This document shows positions 6,681 through 15,249 of a stretch of 64,000 nt of DNA, piece by piece. How positions within the stretch are numbered: position 1 is the stretch's first letter; each line of letters starts with the position of its first letter. This DNA comes from Prevotella sp. (GTDB taxonomy: Bacteria > Bacteroidota > Bacteroidia > Bacteroidales > Bacteroidaceae): positions 114,105 to 178,104 of the forward strand of contig JAFVGS010000033.1 of NCBI GenBank assembly GCA_017474845.1, given 5' to 3'. The position numbers and the translations under genes were made by a program. The notes beneath the pieces are model-generated. The model searched no databases. It worked only from the letters and a program-made list of their open reading frames with translations, and was not told where the DNA came from.

Positions 6681-9206
6681 TTGGAAGTAAACACGCTTGA
6701 CGCGGTTGGACACAGCCGTGAGGACTTCGTAGGGGATGGTGTCTATGATGTCGCTGAGGACAGTGACGGGCAGGTGCTCACCGAAGATTTCCACCTGGTC
6801 GCCCTCCTGACAAGGGATGTCGGTGACGTCAATCATCGCCACGTCCATACAGATGTTGCCTACGTATTCTGCCTTCTGACCATGCACTAAGCAGTAGCCA
6901 TGACGATTGCCAAGGTGACGGTTCAGCCCGTCGGCATAGCCGATAGGTATGGCGGCAATCACCGAGTCACGCTCAATCTTACCCTTACGACTATAGCCCA
7001 CCGTATCACCTGCCGGCACGTGGCGGAGCTGCAAGATCGTTGTCTTCAAAGTCGACACCGTCGACAACATCCTGTTGTCACGCGGATCGACGCCATAGAG
7101 ACCAAGGCCGAGGCGGCACATGTCCATCTGACGCTCGGGGAAGTGCTCGATGCCGGCCGAGTTGTCCATGTGGCGGAGGATCTTGTGGGTAAAGGCAGAC
7201 TGGAGCTTCTGGCTGCCCAACTCGAAAAGTTCGAACTGACGGGCAGAGAAGGCATCGAAGTCGTCGCTGTCAGAACCCACGAAGTGACTGAACACCGAAC
7301 GGGGAATGATGGCGTTCTGGTGCTTCAGACGGTCAATCAATTTGAACATATCATCGACGGGGTCGAAACCCAGACGGTGCATACCCGTATCGAGTTTGAT
7401 ATGTACAGGCCAGCCCGTGATACCTTCCTTGCGGGCTGCCTTGATGAGGGCATCCAACAGGCGGAAGGAGTAGACCTCGGGCTCAAGATCGTAGTCGAAC
7501 ATGGTCTTGAAGGCCGTCATCTCAGGATTCATGATCATGATGTTGGCGGTGATACCGGCCTTGCGGAGGGTGACACCCTCGTCGGCCACTGCCACAGCGA
7601 GATAGTCGACACGATGGTCCTGCAACGTCTTGGCAATCTCCACGGCACCAGCGCCATAGGCATCAGCCTTGATCATGCACACCATCTTCGTCTCGGGCTT
7701 CAGGAAAGAACGGTAGTAGTTCAGATTCTCCACCACGGCGTTGAGGTTGACCTCAAGGATAGTCTCGTGCACCTTCTGCTCGAGCTGTTCCGTGATCTTG
7801 TCGAAACCGAAAGGACGGGCGCCCTTCAAAAGAATCAGTTCATCGCGCAGGTCGCTGAAGGCCTTGGAGGCGAGGAAATGGTTCACATCAGCAAAGAATT
7901 GTTTGTTGGTGATTTGGATCCGGTCTGCCTGGGCAGAGAGTTCGGGGCCAATGCCGATGAACTTGTCGATGCCACGCTTGACACAAAGGTCGGAGACTTG
8001 GGCATAGAGAAGGTCGGGGGATATTCCAGATTGGAAAATATCACTTAGAACCAAGACCTTGTTCAGACCACCCCTAGCCCCTCCTGACTCAGGAGGGGAA
8101 GACTCACGGCGATTCATGAAGTCGAGGGCGATGTCGAGGGAGTTGATATCGCTATTATAGGAATCGTTGATGAGGATACAGCCGTGCTGGCCCTGCTTCA
8201 CCTCCAAGCGCATGGCGACAGGTTCGAGACGGGGCATGCGCTCTGCGAGCTGGGCCGGGGTGAGTCCTATGTGGAGAGCTACAGCGGCACAGGTGATGGC
8301 GTTCTCGATTGAGGCCTCGTCGATGAAGGGGATGGTGTAGGTGTTCTCCTCACCCTGATAGATGTAGGTTATTGTCGAGGAAGGAGGAAGGTGGAAGGAG
8401 GAAGGAGAATAGTCTTTGCGATTATCTGTTTTCACAGATTTGACGAAGAAGGGAGCGTTGAAGTCTGAACGGGACCAGGCAATCTTCTCGCCCTTATATT
8501 GCATGCGACGGATGCAACGGCTCACGATGTCGTTGTCGGAACAGTAGACCATCGCCTCGGTGTCGTGCATCAGTTCAAGTTTCTCCATGCACTTCTCTTC
8601 CATCGAGCGGAAGTTCTCCTGATGGGCAGCACCCAGACTGGTGAGTACACCGATGGTGGGCTGGATGATGTCGCGCAGGGCAGACATCTCACCAGGCTGA
8701 CTGATACCAGCCTCGAAGATGCCCACCTCGGTCTGTTCGTTCAACAGCCATACGGAGAGGGGCACGCCTATCTGGGAGTTGTAGCTGCGGGGGGAACGCA
8801 CGATCTTCTGCGAAGGCAACAGCAACTGGTAGAGCCACTCCTTGACCATCGTCTTGCCATTGGAACCTGTGATGCCGATGATGGGGATATCGAACTCATC
8901 ACGATGACGCTCTGCCAGGCGCTGGAGGGCAGCCAAGGGCGATGGGACAATCAGAAAATTGGCGTCGGTATCAAAGTCCCCTGGTTTAGGGGGCTTGGAA
9001 ACCACGAAGTTGCGGACGCCACGGCGATAGAGGTCGGGGATATATTTATGACCGTCGTTGCGGGGGGATGACAGGGCGAAGAACAATGTCTCCTCAGGAA
9101 AACAAAGCGAACGGCTGTCAGTCAGCAGCCAGCCTATCTGGGCATCGGCAGTACCGATGCGTCGCGCTCCAATGAGCGTCGTGATCTTTTCTATCGAATA
9201 TTGCAT
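6675..9206 (-). CDS. murF-alr: Bifunctional MurF (UDP-MurNAc-tripeptide:D-Ala-D-Ala ligase) / alanine racemase
   Basis: A fused 843-residue enzyme for peptidoglycan precursor synthesis. The N-terminal Mur ligase part has the ATP loop GITGSNGKTMVKEW near residue 140. The C-terminal PLP racemase has MIKADAYGAG with the PLP lysine and ends with the VEIFGEH...DIIDTIPYEVLT region. The racemase supplies D-Ala for the dipeptide used by MurF. This fusion is known in Bacteroidota. The Mur part carries up to three repeat-derived stretches: PPKPGDFD (near 8985), SPSSFHLPPSS (8379-8408) and SSPPESGGARGG (8063-8104). They fall in probable surface loops and leave catalytic motifs intact. A TACCTTTG box at 9245-9252 suggests its own promoter inside the end of the GSCFA gene. 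Confidence 0.95.
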   Translation of the reverse strand: MQYSIEKITTLIGARRIGTADAQIGWLLTDSRSLCFPEETLFFALSSPRNDGHKYIPDLYRRGVRNFVVSKPPKPGDFDTDANFLIVPSPLAALQRLAERHRDEFDIPIIGITGSNGKTMVKEWLYQLLLPSQKIVRSPRSYNSQIGVPLSVWLLNEQTEVGIFEAGISQPGEMSALRDIIQPTIGVLTSLGAAHQENFRSMEEKCMEKLELMHDTEAMVYCSDNDIVSRCIRRMQYKGEKIAWSRSDFNAPFFVKSVKTDNRKDYSPSSFHLPPSSTITYIYQGEENTYTIPFIDEASIENAITCAAVALHIGLTPAQLAERMPRLEPVAMRLEVKQGQHGCILINDSYNSDINSLDIALDFMNRRESSPPESGGARGGLNKVLVLSDIFQSGISPDLLYAQVSDLCVKRGIDKFIGIGPELSAQADRIQITNKQFFADVNHFLASKAFSDLRDELILLKGARPFGFDKITEQLEQKVHETILEVNLNAVVENLNYYRSFLKPETKMVCMIKADAYGAGAVEIAKTLQDHRVDYLAVAVADEGVTLRKAGITANIMIMNPEMTAFKTMFDYDLEPEVYSFRLLDALIKAARKEGITGWPVHIKLDTGMHRLGFDPVDDMFKLIDRLKHQNAIIPRSVFSHFVGSDSDDFDAFSARQFELFELGSQKLQSAFTHKILRHMDNSAGIEHFPERQMDMCRLGLGLYGVDPRDNRMLSTVSTLKTTILQLRHVPAGDTVGYSRKGKIERDSVIAAIPIGYADGLNRHLGNRHGYCLVHGQKAEYVGNICMDVAMIDVTDIPCQEGDQVEIFGEHLPVTVLSDIIDTIPYEVLTAVSNRVKRVYFQD
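8063..8104. repeat. Family A element inside murF-alr
   Basis: CAGACCACCCCTAGCCCCTC followed by a palindromic CCCCTCCTGA/TCAGGAGGGG core. It is nearly identical to the copy in the C10 protease gene at 47640-47676. It is in frame and gives SSPPESGGARGG on the minus strand. Confidence 0.85.
8379..8408. repeat. Family E purine repeat inside murF-alr
   Basis: GGAAGGAGGAAGGTGGAAGG and its continuation form an in-frame tandem of GGAAGGA/GGTGGAA units. The minus strand encodes SPSSFHLPPSS, which is not expected in a Mur ligase. It is followed at about 8421-8440 by a TCTG/CAGA inverted stretch. Confidence 0.6.
8975..8998. repeat. Possible family A element inside murF-alr
   Basis: AGTCCCCTGGTTTAGGGGGC is a short GC palindrome whose minus-strand product is KPPKPGDFD. 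It resembles the CCCCTCCTAAATTAGGAGGGG core in menD but is shorter, so membership is tentative. Confidence 0.45.
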
Positions 9207-9236
9207 TTTACTATTTTACCTTTTTCTTTTTTACCT

Positions 9237-10040
9237 TTACATTGCAAAGGTAGGATATTTTTTCCGTAACGCTTCTACTTTTAACATAGTTTTATGCATA
9301 AAAGCCTTATATTCTTGCGATTCAGCATCAAAAGGCTTGTGATTAAGTGCGGCTTTCAGGGGTGCCCACTCCTGGAGGAAGGCTTTCGTCTCATCGCTGA
9401 AGTAGGTTTCAGAAAGCCTCTGCCAGATGTATTCCACTGCCTGATCCGAAGGATGGAGCATATCGGGTTTGTAGAAACGGTAGTCACGGAGCTCGTCGTT
9501 CACAATCTCGTAGGCGGGGAAATAAGCCACAGATTCACACAGATTCACACTGACTTTCTGTGCAGCGAGGAGGAGAGTGGCCTTGGAGAGTTGGGAGGCA
9601 TGATAGCCATATTTGCGATAACGGATAGGACTGACAGTGAGGACGATGCGGACATCGGGGTTCTTCTCACGCAAAAACGTAATAGCCTGCTGCAAGTAGT
9701 CGGCACAGGCTTCGACGGAGAGTTCCTCTTCCGTAAAGAGAGACTGCGGACGCTTCTCACAGTTGTCGACGATCTCACCTGTCTCTTTCAGACGATAGAC
9801 GTGGTTCGTACCGAGGGTGAGGAAGACAGTCCTTGGCCCACCCCCCACCCTTTGGATGGTGTGGAGGATCGAGGCGGAGTTGTACATGGTGCCATAGGGA
9901 TTGACTACGACAGGGAAACCCTCTTCCTGGAAGCGATGGCCTATCTCCGTGGCGAAACAAGACCCTACGAAGAGGATCTCTTCACATGGAGCAATCCGGA
10001 AGCCTGGATCCGGGATATCGACGATAGTTCGGAATTCCAT
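9237..10040 (-). CDS. GSCFA domain-containing protein
   Basis: A 267-residue protein with the name-giving motif LFVGSCFATEIGHRF near residue 25. It continues NPYGTMYNSASI and later PDMLHPSDQAVEYIWQ, which resembles the SGNH/GDSL hydrolase layout (nucleophile block, then a D..H block). The family has no firm function; an acyl or sugar ester hydrolase is possible (inference). Its start overlaps the stop of fkp by one base (TAATG), so the two are translationally coupled. The stretch SVNLCESVA (nt 9526-9553) is encoded by a short tandem repeat also seen in the EIIC leader. Confidence 0.85.
   Translation of the reverse strand: MEFRTIVDIPDPGFRIAPCEEILFVGSCFATEIGHRFQEEGFPVVVNPYGTMYNSASILHTIQRVGGGPRTVFLTLGTNHVYRLKETGEIVDNCEKRPQSLFTEEELSVEACADYLQQAITFLREKNPDVRIVLTVSPIRYRKYGYHASQLSKATLLLAAQKVSVNLCESVAYFPAYEIVNDELRDYRFYKPDMLHPSDQAVEYIWQRLSETYFSDETKAFLQEWAPLKAALNHKPFDAESQEYKAFMHKTMLKVEALRKKYPTFAM
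9245..9252 (-). promoter_or_regulatory. TACCTTTG -7 box upstream of murF-alr
   Basis: CAAAGGTA on the plus strand reads TACCTTTG on the minus strand, 39 bp upstream of the murF-alr start and inside the last codons of the GSCFA gene. No clear -33 TTG was seen. Confidence 0.5.
9526..9553. repeat. Family F CAGATTCACA tandem inside GSCFA gene
   Basis: CCACAGATTCACACAGATTC followed by ACACTGA forms an in-frame repeat. The minus-strand product is SVNLCESVA. Related units form the EIIC leader at 5048-5102. Confidence 0.6.
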
Positions 10041-12604
10041 TAGCTCCTACTGATTTGAAGACCTGTGGTAGAGAGAGAGAGGTCGACGAAACGGGCGTTT
10101 TTGTTCTGACGATGGTCGGAAAGAATCTGCTTGATGCGGGCTGCCGCCTCTGGATCCTTAGCGATCATATAGAGGTAGCCACCGCCACCGGCACCAGGGA
10201 GCTTATAGCCTAAGCAGAGGTCGTCGATGAGTTCCGTCAGAGCAGCCACGGCAGGAGGATTCGTACCACTGTCGAGGGCCTGGTTCTGCAGCCAGGTCTT
10301 GCGCATCAGGAGGCCCATCCGCTGGAAGTCGTTCTGCAGGATGGCTTCATACATCTCCATTGTGTGCTCTTTCATCTCACGCAACAGACGGAGCTCGACG
10401 TTGTCGTTGAGGAACATCCTACGGACAATCTCTGCAAGGATCTGTTTCGCCGTGCGGGTGATGCCTGTATAATATAATAGGTGGCAGGGACGATACTCCG
10501 GCTGTGTCCACAGGTCGTTGGGCAACCAGCGAATCTGGGGGCTCTGTGAGAAGCCCCGGCCTGTCTGCAAGAGTTTCACCCCACCTAGCACCCCACCGAA
10601 CTGATCCTGCCAACCGCCACCCGTGGTGAGCATCTGTTCGAGCATCAGCGTGCGATGGCCTATCTCGTTCTTGTCCCAGCCCAAGCCACAGAAGTCGTTG
10701 AGGGCTCCCAAGACGGTGGCAGCAAGGATGCTACTGGTGCCGAGGCCACTGCCTGCGGGGACAGCCGAGAGCAGCGTCAATTCTATGCCACTGCCAAAGG
10801 ACTCGAGCTGAGATTTAAGATTTGGTTGTCCGAAGCCGGCGAGGACAAGGGCGGCTTTGGGAATGGAGAAGGGCGAACCGACGTGCATGAAGTCCATCAG
10901 CTGTTCGGTGGTTTCAACCACCTCCATGGCACCGAGGTCGATGCTGCGGAGGACGATGCGGTAGTCCTTGGAGGGTTTGACGTAGGCTTGTAAGGGGGGC
11001 TGGCCATTCAGTTCGATAGCCAGATTGATGACGCTACCGCCTTCCATGAGGCAGTAAGGGGGTGTATCGGTCCAGCCTCCGGCGATGTCGATACGCACCG
11101 GAGAGCGCCCCCAGACGATCTGGTCGTCAGCGATACAGAGGGACGGTTCTTTTGTTACACCAACTGCTGATGTAACAAAAGAACCGTCCCTCTGTATCAA
11201 ACCTTCGCGGAGCAAGGAGAAAGCCTTATTACTGTCGCTACGGAACATGGCATCGTGGATGCGGGTCATGAGGGGGGCGTCCTCGGGGAGAGGGGGAGGA
11301 AGGGGAATGTTTTGTTTTTGGAACTCCGATGCGGCATCGGCGAGGTCGAGCTGATAGAAGACGCTGTGGCGCCAGTTGCGAGCCATAGAACTCCAGTTTT
11401 GTTTGCGGAAAGCCTTGCGCTGAGCAAAGAGACGACGCAGGTCTGCACGCTCAGCCAGTTCGTTGCTGTTCAGGGGTTCGTCGATGCGATAGCGACGGAT
11501 CTCGTAGCCAGAGTCCTTAATGACAGGTACCACATCGATACACTCACCTGGCGCCAAGGTGATGTCCCAGTCGTTGTCAGGAACACCCGTGATGACATGG
11601 TCATGGGTGAGATGCCAGCGCTTGCCAATGTGACTGTTCTCAATCCAGATGTTGCTGTTTTCCTCCGTGAACGGGATTTCCATCACAGCATTCTGTACGA
11701 AGACAGAGGGATGGGGTTTGCGGTCGATATGCATAATCTCACGCTGGTCGTTGACAAGATTCTGAAGCCTCAGCGTCGAAGATATCATCTCCCGCGAAGT
11801 ACCGAAGTGGTAGAACTCACCACCTGCCAAGGGAAGGATGGCCACCTTCAGTTCACGGAGCTCGTCATCGAGGATAGTGGGGTCTGTGCCCAGACAACAG
11901 CCGAACTCACTATAAAGGTCGTAGGATTTTGCTACCGCGCTGCGTTGCATCAGGAGACGAACTGCTTTATCGGAGAGGAGCCAGATGCCGATGTCGGTGA
12001 GGTAGAAATGGTCGCGCTGGAGGTCGGTGAGGGTCTGGACAGATGGTTTCTGGAGCATCTGCTTCAGGACGGAGGGTGTCTGACGGCTACTGACAAACAC
12101 GCCATGGTTCTTCGCCACAGAGGCGTCGAGCCAGAGACCATAACAGACGACATCGGCCTCAGGGATGGGCTGCAGGGGTTGCGTGGCACGGATGAGCACA
12201 TCCCCGCTGACCACCATCGTATGGATGTTGTCGGGTGCCATCGCCATCATCTTCTCATATAAGGGCAACTGCACGCTCAGCAGATTCTGTGAGAGCCGTT
12301 GTCCCCTCTCCCACCGGAACACAGGCAGGGGCATCAGCACCTTACCAGAGACTGCGTAGCTGGGAAGGCGTTTGCTCTGTCCACCAGCATGAATCAGGAT
12401 GCGCTTCTCCTGACAAAGCCAAGAGTCCATATCCGTCGCGCTCTCAGCGCGACAGGCCTCATGGAGGAGCCAGGCTGTGCCACCGCCACTGCCGAGACGA
12501 TGACCGATGGGGTCACAAGTACAGAAGTACTCATCTCGTGAGAGGCCCGTCACCTCATGAAACACCTCCACCAGATTCGGGGGCAAAGACAAGAGCTTTT
12601 TCAC
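10040..12604 (-). CDS. fkp: Bifunctional L-fucokinase / L-fucose-1-phosphate guanylyltransferase (Fkp)
   Basis: An 854-residue enzyme that converts L-fucose via fucose-1-P to GDP-L-fucose for surface glycans. The N-terminal pyrophosphorylase part has LIHAGGQSKRLPSYAVSGK. The C-terminal GHMP kinase has RSPVRIDIAGGWTDTPPYC and VPAGSGLGTSS. Length is somewhat below the 949 residues of the well-studied Bacteroides Fkp. Translation appears to start at a GTG (12604) that lies in a GGTGAAAAGGTGAAA repeat. A family B palindrome (11132-11198) adds about 22 residues, IQRDGSFVT...VTKEPSLC, exactly in the linker before the kinase domain. The downstream GSCFA gene is coupled by TAATG. Confidence 0.93.
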   Translation of the reverse strand: MKKLLSLPPNLVEVFHEVTGLSRDEYFCTCDPIGHRLGSGGGTAWLLHEACRAESATDMDSWLCQEKRILIHAGGQSKRLPSYAVSGKVLMPLPVFRWERGQRLSQNLLSVQLPLYEKMMAMAPDNIHTMVVSGDVLIRATQPLQPIPEADVVCYGLWLDASVAKNHGVFVSSRQTPSVLKQMLQKPSVQTLTDLQRDHFYLTDIGIWLLSDKAVRLLMQRSAVAKSYDLYSEFGCCLGTDPTILDDELRELKVAILPLAGGEFYHFGTSREMISSTLRLQNLVNDQREIMHIDRKPHPSVFVQNAVMEIPFTEENSNIWIENSHIGKRWHLTHDHVITGVPDNDWDITLAPGECIDVVPVIKDSGYEIRRYRIDEPLNSNELAERADLRRLFAQRKAFRKQNWSSMARNWRHSVFYQLDLADAASEFQKQNIPLPPPLPEDAPLMTRIHDAMFRSDSNKAFSLLREGLIQRDGSFVTSAVGVTKEPSLCIADDQIVWGRSPVRIDIAGGWTDTPPYCLMEGGSVINLAIELNGQPPLQAYVKPSKDYRIVLRSIDLGAMEVVETTEQLMDFMHVGSPFSIPKAALVLAGFGQPNLKSQLESFGSGIELTLLSAVPAGSGLGTSSILAATVLGALNDFCGLGWDKNEIGHRTLMLEQMLTTGGGWQDQFGGVLGGVKLLQTGRGFSQSPQIRWLPNDLWTQPEYRPCHLLYYTGITRTAKQILAEIVRRMFLNDNVELRLLREMKEHTMEMYEAILQNDFQRMGLLMRKTWLQNQALDSGTNPPAVAALTELIDDLCLGYKLPGAGGGGYLYMIAKDPEAAARIKQILSDHRQNKNARFVDLSLSTTGLQISRS
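11132..11198. repeat. Family B palindrome inside fkp
   Basis: Perfect 28-bp inverted arms (11132-11159 and 11171-11198) around an 11-bp loop, core GGGACGGTTCTTTTGTTACA. Compared with the menE copies the arms read CAGAGGGAC/GTCCCTCTG instead of CAGGGGGAC/GTCCCCCTG, so both arms changed together. Confidence 0.95.
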
Positions 12605-12634
12605 CTTTTCACCCTTTCACCTTTTAACCTTTCC
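12601..12634. repeat. GGTGAAAAGGTGAAA repeat at fkp start
   Basis: On the minus strand this reads AGGTTAAAAGGTGAAAGGGT then GAAAAGGTGAAAAAG. It supplies both a purine-rich stretch and the GTG start of fkp. Similar units lie at 16034-16055 and 25918-25940. Confidence 0.6.
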
Positions 12635-15122
12635 TCCTTCGGTATTCCATATAGCCAGCACCGAGCAGAATCAGGAGCAAAGCAACGTATGCCACATAAG
12701 CCACTGTCTCGGTGGTGTTCACGGACTTCGGGAAGAAGGAGAGAACCACCTCATGACGGCCAGGCTTCACATTCATCGCACGGAGTACATAGTCTACACG
12801 GCCAAGCTCTACGGGTTCGCCATCGACAGTGGCATTCCATCCGGGATAGTAGATTTCGGAGAAGACGAGTACACCACCTTTCCCAGAGTTCACGTCGTAG
12901 GTCAGACGGTTGGGCTCATAGGCAGTGATCACCGCCACACTGGCAGTATCCTGTACGACGGCCTCACCCAACTGGGCCTGGAACTTCTTGTCGGCCACAG
13001 CCTGATGGCGCAGGTTTATATGTCCTAAATCGTCCATCTCCTGATTGGCATTGTCCACATAGCTGATTTGGTCGACGAACCAGGCATTGCCATAGACATA
13101 GGGGTTCTGGATGGGTACGGTCTGTCCACCCTCCAAGGGGAAGATGAAGTATTTCGCATTGAGCATGTTCAACACGGGGAAGATACTGTCGCCATTCACC
13201 CGGGTCATGTCACCGCCTGCCTCAGAGACAGAACGATACAAGCGTTGCATCTCAGGATTGATATGACGCTCCACGAGTTCCTGGTAACGACGCAGTTTGG
13301 CAGCATGGTAACCACCAATGCTCTTATGATAGTAGCTGGTCTCGTTCTCGTTGAACGTGTTCGAGGCGAGGTTTAGTACCCGGTAGTCGAGATTCTGGTC
13401 ACGCAGGATCAGCTCGTCGGTCTGTGTCTTCTGTTGTGGTGCCTCACGCTCTGATTTCGGCACGAACATCTCGTCGTTCAGATAACGCTTGTTCACGATC
13501 CACAGGTCGAAGAGACAGAGGATCAGGATGCCTGCGACGGCATAGGTCTGCCTCAGTTTACCATAATAGAAGAACAGCAGGATGCCCGTACCCAGCAGGA
13601 TGACCCAGAACGAGCGCAGACAGTCGCTGGTGAACATTGCCTGACGCATCTCAGTCAGGTTCGCCATCAGCGGCCCCACATGTTCTGCAGGCAACGTCTT
13701 CAGGGCAGACATCTCACTGGTGGAGATGAAACTATCGAAGAACATCGTGGGGAAGAGGGCCATGAGCAGGCAAATGCCGCCGGTGAGAACGAAACTCGCC
13801 AACAGCGGCTTCATAATCTTCGGACTTTTCACACCCTGTTTGAACACCTCTCTTAATGCCAGCATGGCTAATAAAGGTATGGTGAACTCGGCGATAACCA
13901 GAATCGAAGCGACGGTACGGAACTTCGCATACATCGGCATATAGTCGATGAAGAAGTCTGTCAGCCCCATGAAGTTCTTACCCCACGAGAGCATGACGGA
14001 GAGGATGGTAGCAGCCAGCAAAGCCCACTTCACTGGTCCCTTCACAATGAGGAGACCGAGGATGAAGAGCATCATCACAAAGGCACCAACATAGACAGGA
14101 CCGGACGTGCCGGGCTGTTCACCCCAATACTGACCTATCTGCTGATAGATACTCATATAGTTCGGATCAGCCTTTGCCATCGCTGTCTCATTTGCGCTCA
14201 GTGGCACAGACGCACCACCCTTGGTATTCGGGATCAGCAATGTCCAAGTCTCACCGATGCCATAGCTCCACTGGGTGATATAGTCGCGTTCCAGACCACT
14301 GTTCGTCTGATTCCCGCTGTTCTTCTTCACCAGTTCACTCTTGCCACGCATCGACTCCTGACTGTACTGCCAAGTGTGATAGAGGTTGGAGAGGTTAATA
14401 CACACACCGATGACACCACCCAGCACACAGACGGCCGTCGCCTTCGCAAAGCGTTCCAGTTCGTGTTTGCGGATGGCATCCACCAACCAGGCGATGACGA
14501 GGAAGAAGATGATGAACAGATAATAATAGGTCATCTGTACGTGGTTTGCGTTGATCTCGAGTGCCGTGAAGACAGCTGTCAGCAACAGTCCCCAGAGGTA
14601 TTTCCCACGATAGGCCAGTACCAGACCAGCAATCAGCGGTGGCAGGTAGGCCAATGCCCAGACTTTCCAGATGTGTCCTGCGGCGATGATGATGAGGAAA
14701 TAGGTGGAGAAAGCCCATAGGATCGAGCCCAGGGCTGCCAGGTGCTGACGGAAGTCGAAAGCACGGAGCAGGATATAGAAGCCCAGAAGATAGGCGAACA
14801 CGTACCAAACATTCTCCGGCAGCCAGAGGTGATAAGCGTCGGCAGCCTTTGACAACAGATTGGTGGAGCCATACGACGGTGCCATCTGATAGGTGGGCAT
14901 GCCACAGAACAGGGCATTGGTCCAGCGGGTACGTTCTCCCGTACGCTCCAGATACTCGATTCCCTCCTGTCCTGCCCCACGTCCTGCGGAGGCATCATGC
15001 CGGTAGAGAATACGCCCCTCGATGTCGGCAGGGAAGAAATAGGCGAATGCCAGCACGGCAAACAATAGCACTGCCAACACATCGGGCAGACACTTCTTTA
15101 TTGAAGATTGAAGATTGAACAT
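12624..15122 (-). CDS. YfhO family integral membrane protein
   Basis: An 832-residue protein with about 13 hydrophobic helices: one at residues 14-32, a dense set between 90 and 560, and a final one near 805-825. A periplasmic region lies between. The layout FFPADIEGRILYRHDASAGR, then NALFCGMPTYQMAP, is typical of YfhO, a GT-C-like family tied to glycosylation of wall or lipid carriers in Gram-positives. Its Bacteroidota role is unknown. The first residues (FNLQSSIK) are encoded by a TTCAATGTTCAATCTTCAAT repeat, so the true start may have been supplied by repeat DNA. The gene lies 19 bp upstream of fkp. Confidence 0.85.
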   Translation of the reverse strand: MFNLQSSIKKCLPDVLAVLLFAVLAFAYFFPADIEGRILYRHDASAGRGAGQEGIEYLERTGERTRWTNALFCGMPTYQMAPSYGSTNLLSKAADAYHLWLPENVWYVFAYLLGFYILLRAFDFRQHLAALGSILWAFSTYFLIIIAAGHIWKVWALAYLPPLIAGLVLAYRGKYLWGLLLTAVFTALEINANHVQMTYYYLFIIFFLVIAWLVDAIRKHELERFAKATAVCVLGGVIGVCINLSNLYHTWQYSQESMRGKSELVKKNSGNQTNSGLERDYITQWSYGIGETWTLLIPNTKGGASVPLSANETAMAKADPNYMSIYQQIGQYWGEQPGTSGPVYVGAFVMMLFILGLLIVKGPVKWALLAATILSVMLSWGKNFMGLTDFFIDYMPMYAKFRTVASILVIAEFTIPLLAMLALREVFKQGVKSPKIMKPLLASFVLTGGICLLMALFPTMFFDSFISTSEMSALKTLPAEHVGPLMANLTEMRQAMFTSDCLRSFWVILLGTGILLFFYYGKLRQTYAVAGILILCLFDLWIVNKRYLNDEMFVPKSEREAPQQKTQTDELILRDQNLDYRVLNLASNTFNENETSYYHKSIGGYHAAKLRRYQELVERHINPEMQRLYRSVSEAGGDMTRVNGDSIFPVLNMLNAKYFIFPLEGGQTVPIQNPYVYGNAWFVDQISYVDNANQEMDDLGHINLRHQAVADKKFQAQLGEAVVQDTASVAVITAYEPNRLTYDVNSGKGGVLVFSEIYYPGWNATVDGEPVELGRVDYVLRAMNVKPGRHEVVLSFFPKSVNTTETVAYVAYVALLLILLGAGYMEYRRRKG

Positions 15123-15130
15123 TGAACATT
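15104..15130. repeat. GAAGATTGAA/GAACATTGAA repeat at YfhO start
   Basis: GAAGATTGAAGATTGAACAT and the following TGAACATT form a tandem of 8-10 bp units that covers the first codons and the ATG of the YfhO gene. Confidence 0.6.
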
Positions 15131-15148
15131 AATTTTATTTTCTGCGTG

Positions 15149-15156
15149 CAAAATTA
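15149..15156 (-). promoter_or_regulatory. TAATTTTG -7 box for YfhO-fkp-GSCFA operon
   Basis: CAAAATTA on the plus strand reads TAATTTTG on the minus strand, 27 bp upstream of the YfhO start. No clear TTG at the -33 position. Confidence 0.55.
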
Positions 15157-15230
15157 CATATTTTTTCAGACATAAGGACATAAGAACATACAATTTTTGT
15201 TCCTTTTGTTCTTTTGTCTCAGAAAAAAAC

Positions 15231-15238
15231 GTATCTTT
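15231..15238 (+). promoter_or_regulatory. TATCTTTG -7 box of RNA methylase gene
   Basis: The TATCTTTG box lies just upstream of ATG 15250. Because it sits downstream of another in-frame ATG at 15214, it argues for 15250 as the real start and a nearly leaderless mRNA. Confidence 0.65.
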
Positions 15239-15249
15239 GCAGTCGAAAT

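Noticed and set aside
11132-11198. Family B palindrome as a transcription terminator or intein-like element
   Set aside because: It lies in the middle of an open frame with no T run after the stem, and is far too short and without splicing motifs for an intein.
15214-15249. Upstream in-frame starts for the methylase, radical SAM, asnA, typA, aroB and adaptor genes
   Set aside because: In each case a TAnnTTTG box lies at or after the longer start, and the extra residues are not family-like.
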